Assembly: GCF_900187425.1 (NCBI RefSeq)
Contig: NZ_FYDJ01000013.1
Coordinates: 117,955 to 181,954, forward strand
DNA: 64,000 nucleotides
DNA from: Pseudomonas sp. Irchel s3h14
GTDB lineage: Bacteria; Pseudomonadota; Gammaproteobacteria; Pseudomonadales; Pseudomonadaceae
Direction of reading: 5' to 3'
This document shows, in pieces, positions 15,380 through 23,569 of the stretch (position 1 is its first letter; the number at the start of each line of letters is the position of its first letter). Made by a program: the position numbers and the translations under genes. The notes beneath the pieces are model-generated. The model was given only the letters and a program-made list of their open reading frames with translations, was not told where the DNA came from and searched no databases.

Positions 15380-15934
15380 ATGAACCGCACCGGCCGCGCC
15401 CTTGCATTGGGCTGCCTGTTGCTCCTTCAGCCCCTGCTCGCGCTCGCACAAGCAGGCGGCAACTCGTTGTTAATCCCAGCGATGGGTCGTTGCACCCTCA
15501 ATACTCAGCCGCAAGATCTGGCACAGGCTCTTGCGGCCTGCCAGAAAGCGTCGGATGAAGGGGATGCGCAAGCGCAATACGAGTTGGGCGAGTTCTACTA
15601 CGACGGCAAAAACACGCCGCGCGACCTCAAAAAAGCCTTGGGCTACTTCGAGAAGGCCTCGTTGCAAGGCCATGCTCAGGCGCAATTCAAACTCGGCTCC
15701 ATGTTCTTCCACGGCGAAGGCGTACCGGCCAATAACGTTCAGGCGTATATCGTGCTGAAAATGGCTGCGGTCAATGGCGCTGAAGAAGCGTTGGACACCG
15801 CCGACGAAGTCGCCGAGAAAATGCCCCGCGAAGAACTTGAAGTGGCTACCCAGGTGCTGGGGCAAATCTTCCGCAAATACCTGATGGAATTGCAGAGCGC
15901 CGATGGGCGTACGCCGTTTTCGCCACTGCCTTGA
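15380..15934 (+). CDS. Sel1-repeat (TPR-like) periplasmic protein
   Basis: A 184-residue protein with a signal peptide (about 24 residues, LGCLLLLQPLLALAQA) followed by two or three Sel1-like repeats: AQAQYELGEFYYDGKNTPRD, AQAQFKLGSMFFHGEGVPAN and a weaker one. Such solenoids bind proteins in the envelope, but no partner is visible. The start at 15380 sits just before the signal peptide; the upstream extension would mask it. It is a single gene between the hemL terminator and a REP pair. Confidence 0.85.
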   Translation: MNRTGRALALGCLLLLQPLLALAQAGGNSLLIPAMGRCTLNTQPQDLAQALAACQKASDEGDAQAQYELGEFYYDGKNTPRDLKKALGYFEKASLQGHAQAQFKLGSMFFHGEGVPANNVQAYIVLKMAAVNGAEEALDTADEVAEKMPREELEVATQVLGQIFRKYLMELQSADGRTPFSPLP

Positions 15935-15960
15935 ATTCCGCTTCGATCTTTCTGACCCCT

Positions 15961-16033
15961 TCGCGAGCAAGCCCGCTCCCACATTTGATCTGCGTCTTAC
16001 ACAAATCAACTGTGGGAGCGGGCTTGCTCGCGA
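15961..16033. repeat. REPIN-type inverted REP pair
   Basis: TCGCGAGCAAGCCCGCTCCC at the left and its complement at the right (ending GCTTGCTCGCGA), about 25 bases between. It lies between the convergent ends of the Sel1 gene and the DUF1820 gene, where it may also help stop transcription. Confidence 0.92.
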
Positions 16034-16057
16034 TTGGGGGCGACTCGATCTTGAGCC

Positions 16058-16387
16058 TTACTTCTCAGGCATCGGCATCGGAAACGGCATGACATTGCCG
16101 ACCGCGCCGCGGGCTTCGCTGATTTTCGGCGTGCCGAGGCGCTCGACCTCGTCGATCCGCACGATCGAATGCATCGGCACAAAGCTGCGCACAACGCCTT
16201 CGAACTGAGCCTTGAGCTTCTCTTCGCTCGGATCGACGACCACTTGCGTGCGCTCGCCAAAGACGAACTCTTCCACTTCCAGGAAGCCCCACAGATCACT
16301 TTGATAGATCTGCTTGGCATACATTTCGTACACCTGGCCCTGGTTGAGGAAAATCACCTTGTAGATTGGAGCTTCACGTTTGGTCAT
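16058..16387 (-). CDS. DUF1820 family protein
   Basis: A 109-residue soluble protein matching DUF1820 (typical start MTKREAPIYKVIFLNQGQVY). The middle part, GFLEVEEFVFGER and FEGVVRSFVPMHSIVRIDEV, is the conserved core. The tail is Pro/Met-rich. There are no membrane segments or known catalytic motifs, and the function is unknown. The start at 16387 fits the family; the longer frame adds six unsupported residues. It is divergent from miaB, with a -10-like TATAGT on the minus strand near 16430. Confidence 0.85.
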   Translation of the reverse strand: MTKREAPIYKVIFLNQGQVYEMYAKQIYQSDLWGFLEVEEFVFGERTQVVVDPSEEKLKAQFEGVVRSFVPMHSIVRIDEVERLGTPKISEARGAVGNVMPFPMPMPEK

Positions 16388-16521
16388 GGTGGGCGAGCAA
16401 CACATCGGGGATAAAAATGAGGGCGCGAACTATAGCATAGCCGCCGGACGCACAGCGGTAGGAACCTTGAGACATGTTCCCTATAATGCGCGGTTCTTTG
16501 AATCACGTGATGACTCTTTCC

Positions 16522-17850
16522 ATGGCCAAGAAGCTTTACATCGAAACCCACGGTTGCCAGATGAACGAGTACGACAGCTCGCGCATGGTCGATCTGCTGG
16601 GCGAACATCAGGCCCTGGAAGTCACCGCTCGCGCTGAAGATGCCGACGTGATCCTGCTCAATACCTGCTCGATCCGCGAACGCGCCCAGGACAGGGTGTA
16701 TTCCCAGCTCGGCCGCTGGCGCGAACTGAAACTGGCCAACCCGGACATGGTCATCGCCGTCGGCGGTTGCGTGGCCAGCCAGGAAGGCGCGGCCATCCGC
16801 GACCGTGCCCCTTACGTGGACGTGGTCTTCGGCCCGCAGACCCTGCACCGCCTGCCGGAAATGATCGATGCCGCCCGCGCTACCAAACTGCCGCAAGTCG
16901 ACGTCTCGTTCCCGGAAATCGAAAAGTTCGACCACTTGCCCGAGCCCCGCGTCGATGGCCCAAGTGCCTACGTATCGGTCATGGAAGGCTGCAGCAAATA
17001 CTGCACGTTCTGCGTGGTGCCTTACACCCGTGGTGAAGAAGTCAGCCGACCTTTCGATGACGTGATCGCCGAGATCATCCACCTGGCTGAAAACGGCGTG
17101 CGCGAAGTGACCCTGCTGGGGCAGAACGTCAATGGCTATCGCGGGACCACTCATGATGGTCGTTTGGCTGACCTGGCCGAACTGATCCGCGTCGTCGCCG
17201 CCGTCGATGGCATCGATCGCATCCGTTACACCACCTCACACCCGCTGGAGTTCTCCGACAGCCTGATCCAGGCCCACGCCGACGTGCCGGAACTGGTCAA
17301 ACACCTGCACTTGCCGGTGCAATCGGGTTCGGACCGGATCCTTTCGGCGATGAAGCGCAACCACACCGCGCTGGAATACAAATCCAAACTGCGCAAGCTG
17401 CGTGCTGCCGTACCGGGGATTTGCATCAGCTCGGACTTCATCGTTGGCTTCCCGGGCGAGACCGAAAAAGACTTCGAACAGACCATGAAGCTGATCGAAG
17501 ACGTCGGTTTCGACTTCTCCTACTCGTTCGTCTATAGCCAGCGCCCGGGTACTCCGGCTGCCGATCTGGCCGACGAAACGCCGGAAGCGCTGAAAAAAGA
17601 ACGCCTGAACGCCCTGCAACATCGCCTGAACCAGCAAGGCTTCGAGATCAGCCGACAAATGGTCGGTTCGATCCAGCGGATCCTGGTGACCGATTATTCG
17701 AAAAAGGACCCCGGCGAACTGCAAGGCCGGACCGAGAATAACCGTATCGTCAATTTCCGCTGCGACAATCCGACCTTGATTGGGCAGTTCGCCGATGTGC
17801 ATATCGACGCCGCTCAGCCACACTCGCTGCGGGGCTCGCTGATCCAATAA
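16522..17850 (+). CDS. miaB: tRNA-2-methylthio-N6-dimethylallyladenosine synthase
   Basis: A 442-residue radical-SAM methylthiotransferase that converts i6A37 to ms2i6A37 in tRNAs reading UNN codons. Seen: UPF0004 domain with Cys in THGCQMN, LNTCSIRE and VGGCVAS (second 4Fe-4S cluster); radical-SAM CSKYCTFC near residue 160 (CxxxCxxC); and a C-terminal TRAM domain. The start at 16522 matches the usual MAKKLYIETHGC beginning; an ATG four codons earlier is also open. A TATAAT at 16482-16487 is a plausible -10. It is followed by a REP pair, then phoH. Confidence 0.96.
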   Translation: MAKKLYIETHGCQMNEYDSSRMVDLLGEHQALEVTARAEDADVILLNTCSIRERAQDRVYSQLGRWRELKLANPDMVIAVGGCVASQEGAAIRDRAPYVDVVFGPQTLHRLPEMIDAARATKLPQVDVSFPEIEKFDHLPEPRVDGPSAYVSVMEGCSKYCTFCVVPYTRGEEVSRPFDDVIAEIIHLAENGVREVTLLGQNVNGYRGTTHDGRLADLAELIRVVAAVDGIDRIRYTTSHPLEFSDSLIQAHADVPELVKHLHLPVQSGSDRILSAMKRNHTALEYKSKLRKLRAAVPGICISSDFIVGFPGETEKDFEQTMKLIEDVGFDFSYSFVYSQRPGTPAADLADETPEALKKERLNALQHRLNQQGFEISRQMVGSIQRILVTDYSKKDPGELQGRTENNRIVNFRCDNPTLIGQFADVHIDAAQPHSLRGSLIQ

Positions 17851-17863
17851 CACCGCACATCAC

Positions 17864-17970
17864 TGTAGGAGCCGAGCTTGCTCCGGGCGGCGTTCCGACG
17901 ATGGCGTCAGGTCAGACAACTTATATGTTGAATGCCAGACAGCCATCGCGAGCAAGCTTTGCTCCTACAG
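17864..17970. repeat. REP-like inverted pair (TGTAGGAGC type)
   Basis: TGTAGGAGCCGAGCTTGCTC at the left; GCGAGCAAGCTTTGCTCCTACA at the right in reverse sense. It lies between miaB and phoH and ends about 100 bases before the likely phoH start. A related pair is at 54208-54299. Confidence 0.85.
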
Positions 17971-18071
17971 GCCCGGTGTTCAACATTGGTCTGTATAAGA
18001 CCTTTCGCACCCAGGCCACTGGCGTTATCCTTGATTTCATCTTAATTGCCCCAGGGCGGCTAAATACGACC

Positions 18072-19088
18072 TTGAACGCACCCATAGAACCACATCGTTT
18101 TATCCTCGAGCCTTTTGAAGCTCGCCGCTTCGCCAATCTGTGCGGGCAATTCGACGAGCATCTGCGCTTGATCGAACAGCGCCTGAATATCGAGATCCGC
18201 AACCGCGGAGACCAGTTCGAACTGATCGGCGAGCCCAAACACACCACCTCCGCGGAAAACCTCCTGCGCCGCCTGTACCGGGAAACGAAGGGTACCGAGC
18301 TGTCGCCGGACATGGTTCACCTGTTCCTGCAGGAATCGGCCGTCGAAGAGCTGGATAACGTCTCCCCCTCCGAACCTTCCGTCGCCCTGCGCACCAAAAA
18401 AGGCATGATTCGCCCTCGCGGCTTGAATCAGTTGCGCTATGTGAAGGAAATCCTCGGTAACGACATCAATTTCGGCATCGGCCCGGCCGGTACCGGCAAG
18501 ACCTATCTGGCCGTTGCCTGCGCGGTAGACGCGCTGGAACGCGAACAGATTCGCCGCATCCTGCTGGTGCGTCCTGCGGTTGAAGCGGGCGAAAAGCTCG
18601 GCTTCCTGCCGGGCGACCTGTCGCAGAAGATCGACCCGTACCTTCGCCCGCTCTACGACGCACTCTACGAAATGCTCGGCTTCGAACACGTCGCCAAGCT
18701 GATCGAGCGTCAGGTGATCGAAGTTGCGCCGCTGGCCTATATGCGCGGTCGCACCTTGAACAACAGTTTCATCATCCTCGACGAAAGCCAGAACACCACC
18801 GTCGAGCAGATGAAGATGTTCCTGACCCGGATCGGCTTTGGTTCCACGGCAGTCATCACCGGTGACATCACCCAGGTCGACCTGCCGAAAGGCACCAAGT
18901 CCGGCCTGCACCATGTGATCGAAGTGCTCAAGGATGTACCGGGAATCAGCTTCACCCATTTCATGCCCAAAGACGTCGTGCGCCATCCACTGGTGCAGCG
19001 CATCGTCGAAGCCTACGAGCGCTTCGAGAATCGCGTAGCCGACGAACCGGCGAAGTTCTCGTCCAAGGACAACCGCCACGATGCTTGA
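18072..19088 (+). CDS. ybeZ: PhoH-like ATPase (YbeZ)
   Basis: A 338-residue PhoH-family NTPase thought to act with YbeY in rRNA processing and quality control. Seen: Walker A GPAGTGKTYLA near residue 138, Walker B FIILDESQNT near 230, and ITGDITQVDLP. The start is a judgement. A TTG at 18072 gives the family beginning NAPIEPHRFILEPFEARR. The frame is open back to 17901, but that part translates the REP repeat and is not conserved-looking. The 3' end overlaps ybeY by 8 bases, which supports co-translation in the phoH-ybeY-corC-lnt operon. Confidence 0.93.
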   Translation: MNAPIEPHRFILEPFEARRFANLCGQFDEHLRLIEQRLNIEIRNRGDQFELIGEPKHTTSAENLLRRLYRETKGTELSPDMVHLFLQESAVEELDNVSPSEPSVALRTKKGMIRPRGLNQLRYVKEILGNDINFGIGPAGTGKTYLAVACAVDALEREQIRRILLVRPAVEAGEKLGFLPGDLSQKIDPYLRPLYDALYEMLGFEHVAKLIERQVIEVAPLAYMRGRTLNNSFIILDESQNTTVEQMKMFLTRIGFGSTAVITGDITQVDLPKGTKSGLHHVIEVLKDVPGISFTHFMPKDVVRHPLVQRIVEAYERFENRVADEPAKFSSKDNRHDA

Positions 19089-19575
19089 GCTTGATCTGCA
19101 ACTGGCTACCGACGCGCCTGCCCCAAGCGAAGCCGAGTTCCGCCAATGGTGCGAGCTGGCGCTGCGCCAGCGCACCGCTGACTCCGAGATGACCATTCGC
19201 CTGGTTGACGAAGCCGAAGGTCGTGAGCTCAATCACACCTGGCGGCAAAAGGATTACGCCACTAACGTTCTGTCGTTCCCCGCAGACGTTCCCGACGAAT
19301 TTCTGGATATCCCGTTGCTGGGCGATCTGGTGATCTGCGTGGCGGTGGTCGAGCGCGAAGCCGCTGAACAAGGCAAGGCACTCAAGGCCCATTGGGCTCA
19401 TCTGGTCATTCACGGCTGCTTGCATCTGCTGGGTTACGACCATATAGATGACGATGAAGCCGAAGAAATGGAAGCACTGGAACGAACGTTGCTTGCAGAG
19501 TTGGGCTATCCCGACCCGTATGCGGACGACGAAACAGACACATCCCCTATCGTTACAACAAAGGATTCAGAGTAA
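19081..19575 (+). CDS. ybeY: Endoribonuclease YbeY
   Basis: A 164-residue zinc-dependent endoribonuclease that matures the 16S rRNA 3' end and takes part in 70S quality control. Seen: the family metal site HGCLHLLGYDH near residues 117-127 (H-x3-H-x5-H), plus RELNHTWRQKDYATNVLSFP near residue 50. The acidic C-terminal tail is longer than in E. coli. It starts 8 bases inside phoH and is followed by corC after 5 bases. Confidence 0.96.
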   Translation: MLELDLQLATDAPAPSEAEFRQWCELALRQRTADSEMTIRLVDEAEGRELNHTWRQKDYATNVLSFPADVPDEFLDIPLLGDLVICVAVVEREAAEQGKALKAHWAHLVIHGCLHLLGYDHIDDDEAEEMEALERTLLAELGYPDPYADDETDTSPIVTTKDSE

Positions 19576-19580
19576 TCGCT

Positions 19581-20420
19581 ATGAGCGAAGATCGATCGAG
19601 CAACGGGCAAAAGTCATGGCTGGGTAAGCTCACCCAGGCTTTTGCCCACGAGCCGAAGAACCGCCAGGAGCTGCTGGAGCTGCTGCGCGATGCACACCAA
19701 AACAAGTTGCTGGACAGCGAAGCGCTGGCCATCGTCGAAGGCGCCATCCAGGTTGCTGACCTGCAAGTACGGGACATCATGGTCCCGCGCTCGCAGATGA
19801 TCAGCATCAAGGCGACCCAGACACCCCGCGAGTTCCTGCCTGCCGTGGTCGACTCGGCCCACTCCCGCTACCCGGTGATCGGCGAAAGCCACGATGACGT
19901 GATGGGCGTGTTGCTGGCCAAGGACTTGCTGCCGCTGATCCTCAAGGAGAACGGCGACAGCTTCAACATCAAGGACCTGCTGCGCCCGGCCACTTTCGTG
20001 CCCGAGTCCAAGCGTCTGAATGTGCTGCTGCGCGAGTTCCGCGCCAACCACAACCACATGGCGATCGTCATTGACGAATACGGCGGCGTGGCGGGCTTGG
20101 TGACCATCGAAGACGTACTGGAACAAATCGTCGGCGACATCGAAGACGAGCATGACGTCGAAGAAGACAGCTACATCAAGCCGCTGCCCAGCGGTGACTT
20201 CCTGATCAAGGCCCTGACGCCGATCGAGAACTTCAACGAGTTCTTCGACAGTCAATTCTCCGATGACGAATTCGACACTGTCGGCGGTCTGGTGATGAGC
20301 GCGTTCGGGCACCTGCCAAAACGCAACGAAATCACTGAAATCGGCCCTTATCGCTTCCGCATCCTGAACGCCGACAGCCGTCGGATTCACCTGCTGCGCC
20401 TGACACCCATTGCCCGTTAA
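19581..20420 (+). CDS. corC: CorC/YbeX transporter-associated CBS protein
   Basis: A 279-residue cytoplasmic protein with a short N-terminal segment, paired CBS domains (about 70-185, including RDIMVPRSQM and AIVIDEYGGVAGLVTIEDVLE) and a C-terminal CorC/HlyC domain (about 200-275, DFLIKALTPIENFNEFF). There are no membrane helices, as in E. coli CorC (292). It is linked to magnesium/cobalt efflux and, more recently, to ribosome function (YbeX). It is the third gene of the phoH-ybeY-corC-lnt operon, with lnt 8 bases downstream. Confidence 0.94.
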   Translation: MSEDRSSNGQKSWLGKLTQAFAHEPKNRQELLELLRDAHQNKLLDSEALAIVEGAIQVADLQVRDIMVPRSQMISIKATQTPREFLPAVVDSAHSRYPVIGESHDDVMGVLLAKDLLPLILKENGDSFNIKDLLRPATFVPESKRLNVLLREFRANHNHMAIVIDEYGGVAGLVTIEDVLEQIVGDIEDEHDVEEDSYIKPLPSGDFLIKALTPIENFNEFFDSQFSDDEFDTVGGLVMSAFGHLPKRNEITEIGPYRFRILNADSRRIHLLRLTPIAR

Positions 20421-20428
20421 GGATTGAC

Positions 20429-21952
20429 ATGCTCCGCGTAACCCGCCCCGGCTGGCCCGGTAACCTGCTGGCCGTGGCGGCCGGTGCACTCACCACCCTG
20501 GCCCTGGCGCCATTCGATATCTGGCCGTTGGCGTTGCTGGCGGTCGGCTTCTTCTATGCCGGCTTGCGTGAACTGAACCCACGTCAGGCCCTGGGCCGTG
20601 GCTGGTGTTTCGGTTTTGGCCTGTTTGGCGCTGGCACCAGTTGGATCTACTACAGCATTCACCACTTCGGCGGCGCTTCGGTGCTGCTGGCCGGTTTCCT
20701 GATGCTGATCTTCACGGCGGCGATCGCCTGGTTCTTCGCCCTGCCCGCCTGGATCTGGGCGCGCTGGCTGCGCCGTAACGAAGCACCGCTGGCCGATGCC
20801 TTGGCGTTCTCGGCGCTGTGGGTCGGTCAGGAAGCCTTTCGCGGCTGGTTCCTGACCGGTTTTCCCTGGCTTTATTCCGGCTACAGCCAGCTCGACGGCC
20901 CGTTGGCCGGGCTCGCGCCACTCGGCGGGATGTGGCTGATCTCCTTCACCCTGGCCCTGACGGCCGCGCTGATCTATAACGCTTTGCGTCTGGTACGCAC
21001 CGGCCGCAAAGGCTTCATCGCCGCGGGTGTGTTGCTGCTGGTCGGCCCTTGGGTGGCCGGCATGGCGCTCAAGGAACACGCCTGGACAACCCCGTCGGGT
21101 GCTCCGCTGAGTGTCGCGGCGATTCAGGGCAACATCGAACAGAGCATGAAGTGGGACCCGGCGCAGCTCAACGCGCAGTTGGCGCTGTACCGCGACATGA
21201 GTTTCAGCTCGAAACCGGTCGACTTGCTGATCTGGCCGGAAACGGCCATCCCGGTGCTCAAGGAGTCCGCCGAGGGCTACCTGAACATGATGGGAAACTT
21301 CGCGGCAGAGCGTAAGTCCGCGCTGATTACCGGCGTGCCGATTCGCGAGGAAGTCCATCACCAGAAGCGTTTCTACAACGGCATCACCGTCGTGGGCGAA
21401 GGCGATGGCACTTACCTCAAACAGAAGCTGGTGCCGTTTGGCGAATATGTTCCGTTACAGGACGTGCTGCGCGGGCTGATCGCCTTCTTCGACCTGCCGA
21501 TGTCGGACTTTGCCCGTGGCCCGGCCGATCAGCCGATGCTGCAGGCCAAGGGTTATCAGATTGCGCCGTTCATCTGCTACGAAGTGGTTTACCCCGAATT
21601 CGCCGCCAGCCTTGCGGCGCGTAGCGATCTGCTGCTGACCATCAGCAACGACACCTGGTTTGGTACGTCCATCGGCCCGCTGCAACACTTGCAAATGGCG
21701 CAGATGCGCGCACTGGAGGCTGGTCGCTGGATGATCCGCGCCACCAACAACGGCGTGACCGGTTTGATCAACCCGTTCGGCCAGATCACCGTGCAGATCC
21801 CGCAGTTCGAGCGCGGTATTTTGTACGGTGAAGTGGTGCCAATGCACAACCTGACGCCCTATCTGCAATGGCGTTCGTGGCCGCTGATCATTATTTGCAT
21901 GTTGTTGTTTGGCTGGGCGCTGGTCGCGAGCCGGATGGCCAAAACCGTCTAA
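20429..21952 (+). CDS. lnt: Apolipoprotein N-acyltransferase
   Basis: A 507-residue inner-membrane enzyme that adds the third acyl chain to lipoproteins, needed for Lol export. Seen: about six membrane segments in the first 210 residues, then a periplasmic nitrilase-like domain. Its Glu-Lys-Cys triad is visible as WPETAIPV, LVPFGEYVPL preceded by the catalytic Lys (LKQKLVPFGE), and FICYEVVYPE. A last membrane helix is near 485-503. Length is close to E. coli Lnt (512). A palindromic repeat starts 2 bases after the stop codon. Confidence 0.96.
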   Translation: MLRVTRPGWPGNLLAVAAGALTTLALAPFDIWPLALLAVGFFYAGLRELNPRQALGRGWCFGFGLFGAGTSWIYYSIHHFGGASVLLAGFLMLIFTAAIAWFFALPAWIWARWLRRNEAPLADALAFSALWVGQEAFRGWFLTGFPWLYSGYSQLDGPLAGLAPLGGMWLISFTLALTAALIYNALRLVRTGRKGFIAAGVLLLVGPWVAGMALKEHAWTTPSGAPLSVAAIQGNIEQSMKWDPAQLNAQLALYRDMSFSSKPVDLLIWPETAIPVLKESAEGYLNMMGNFAAERKSALITGVPIREEVHHQKRFYNGITVVGEGDGTYLKQKLVPFGEYVPLQDVLRGLIAFFDLPMSDFARGPADQPMLQAKGYQIAPFICYEVVYPEFAASLAARSDLLLTISNDTWFGTSIGPLQHLQMAQMRALEAGRWMIRATNNGVTGLINPFGQITVQIPQFERGILYGEVVPMHNLTPYLQWRSWPLIIICMLLFGWALVASRMAKTV

Positions 21953-21954
21953 AT

Positions 21955-22068
21955 GATCGTTCCCACGCTCCGCGTGGGAATGCCGCCGGGGACGCTCCGC
22001 GTTCCGCTGTTGACGCTGTGACGCAGAGCGTCACGGGATGCATTCCCACGCGGAGCGTGGGAACGATC
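21955..22068. repeat. Cruciform palindromic repeat, family 2, copy 2
   Basis: Same design as 4776-4886, but the arms read ACGCTCCGCG/CGCGGAGCGT instead of ACGCTCTGCG/CGCAGAGCGT: both sides changed together. It begins 2 bases after the lnt stop codon and ends 31 bases before the convergent elyC end, so it can serve as a 3' structure for both. Confidence 0.9.
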
Positions 22069-22099
22069 GAACGGGGGCAAGCCCCCTCGCCACAGTGAA

Positions 22100-22861
22100 T
22101 CAGCGGTAAAAAAGTGAATACCCGATCTGCCCCACCGCCTCATTCAACAACTGCCCGCTCTGCCAGATCGATTTGAATTCCGGCATCCAGCCGCCCAGTG
22201 GCCGAGCGTTGTCCACACCCAAGAACCCCATCGGCGCTGGCACCACTTCAAAACCTGCCTTTTTGAAACTCCAGACTGCTCGCGGCATGTGCCAGGCCTG
22301 AGTCACGATCACCACACGCTTGATCCCTTGCGGCAACAACACCTCGGCGCTGAACTGCGCGTTCTCCCAGGTCGTGCGACTGCGCCCTTCCTGCCAACGC
22401 ACCGTCACGCCGAAATCATCTTGCAACGAGTCAGCCATCAACCTGGCTTCAGTCGGCGGCGTGCCGTAATGCAGGCCGCCACTGGTCAGGACCGGCAAGC
22501 CCGATGCCTTGGCCAGCCGCGCCGTATAACGCTCGCGCTGCAGCGCCACACCCGTCGGCTGGTCATCGCCCCAGGCCAGATCGCCACGTTCACGCCCCGC
22601 GCCCAGCACTACAATCGCGTCAGCGTGCTGAGCCAATGTCGCCCATTCATCGCGGGCCAGCGGCGCTTCACGCTCCAGCGCCTTGGCGCCCCACTGCACC
22701 ACCACCGGCAAGCTCATCAGCCAGAAGCCACCCACGCCCAACGCAAAGCACAACCCGGCAAGGCGCGGTCTTGAGCGACGCAACCACCAGGCAAGCACCA
22801 ACAGCAGCAAAAGAATGCCGGGCGGCAACAGGAGTTGTTTAACGAAATATCGAAAAGGCAT
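22100..22861 (-). CDS. elyC: YdcF/ElyC-type DUF218 envelope protein
   Basis: A 253-residue membrane protein with two N-terminal hydrophobic helices (about 10-30 and 37-58) and a periplasmic or cytosolic DUF218 domain. That domain has AIVVLGAGRERGD, VLTSGGLHYGTPPTEA, EGRSRTTWENAQFS and VVIVTQAWHMPRAVWSF, the standard YdcF/ElyC motifs. E. coli ElyC affects undecaprenyl-phosphate use and peptidoglycan assembly. The assignment to ElyC rather than another DUF218 protein rests on the two helices and length (E. coli 259). The start at 22861 has GGAGA 6 bases upstream. Confidence 0.85.
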   Translation of the reverse strand: MPFRYFVKQLLLPPGILLLLLVLAWWLRRSRPRLAGLCFALGVGGFWLMSLPVVVQWGAKALEREAPLARDEWATLAQHADAIVVLGAGRERGDLAWGDDQPTGVALQRERYTARLAKASGLPVLTSGGLHYGTPPTEARLMADSLQDDFGVTVRWQEGRSRTTWENAQFSAEVLLPQGIKRVVIVTQAWHMPRAVWSFKKAGFEVVPAPMGFLGVDNARPLGGWMPEFKSIWQSGQLLNEAVGQIGYSLFYR

Positions 22862-22969
22862 CGAGCATCTCCAAAAAGATGCCCGAAGCCTAAGTGGGTT
22901 GACGCAATGCGACAACAAATACGAAAGGACTATGCTTCACAAATACATCAGACATTACTTCCAGTGTCC

Positions 22970-23290
22970 TTACTTGAATTGCAAAGACCGGACTTTTACT
23001 GCGTCCCTGCCGGGAACCTTGTCCTTGAGCCAGATGATCTTGGCCGAACGTGGTGCGTCGAGTTGCTTCACTGCTTCTGACAAGCATCCGTGTGTCTCAC
23101 GTTCACTGCGATCGAGATACGCCTTGACCAGTGCAAACTCTGCGGGGCTCAAGCCACGCAATTCCAGTTCCAGCGGACGCTCATCGCGTAACCGGTCAGC
23201 GGTTTTTGCCGCGTCCAGGGCCATTCCCAGACGATCGATCAATCTTTCGTACAGCTCCGGTTTTGTAACTTTTTGCCGTGACTCAACCAT
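22970..23290 (-). CDS. Conserved-looking hypothetical protein, 106 residues
   Basis: I do not recognise this family. The protein is soluble, highly charged and helix-rich: residues 8-35 (KPELYERLIDRLGMALDAAK) and 48-70 (LSPAEFALVKAYLDRSERET) look like amphipathic helices. A short basic C-terminus follows (APRSAKIIWLKDKVPGRDAV). It has one Cys, no signal peptide and no membrane segment. The start has GAGGTG 5 bases upstream. It lies between elyC and the divergent leuS. The 279 bases to leuS hold no other gene that I can see, only a TATGCT-like -10 near 23442. Confidence 0.65.
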   Translation of the reverse strand: MVESRQKVTKPELYERLIDRLGMALDAAKTADRLRDERPLELELRGLSPAEFALVKAYLDRSERETHGCLSEAVKQLDAPRSAKIIWLKDKVPGRDAVKVRSLQFK

Positions 23291-23569
23291 CCATCACCTC
23301 ATTGAAGATAAGACTCACTCCCCATTTAGAGCTTAGCTTCCGTGAACAAACCGGCTGAATGCTGCGACCAACGGCCCTCGCAGCGGTTTTTGGGCGACCC
23401 GCAGCAGTAATCAGGGTTTCCCTCGGTAGAGTGCGGTCATGTATGCTACGGCGCTTCCTGTAACTCCACTTCCAGCTCGTCTGGGCACCGAAACGCCGAT
23501 TTGGCGTGATCACCGTCCAGCGTTGCATTGAAGAGGATTAGGCCACCCCTATTCAGTTCAAAAGTAGCC

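Noticed and set aside
17901..18071. The upstream 57 codons of the phoH frame as coding
   Set aside because: This part translates the REP-like repeat at 17864-17970 and does not resemble the family N-terminus.
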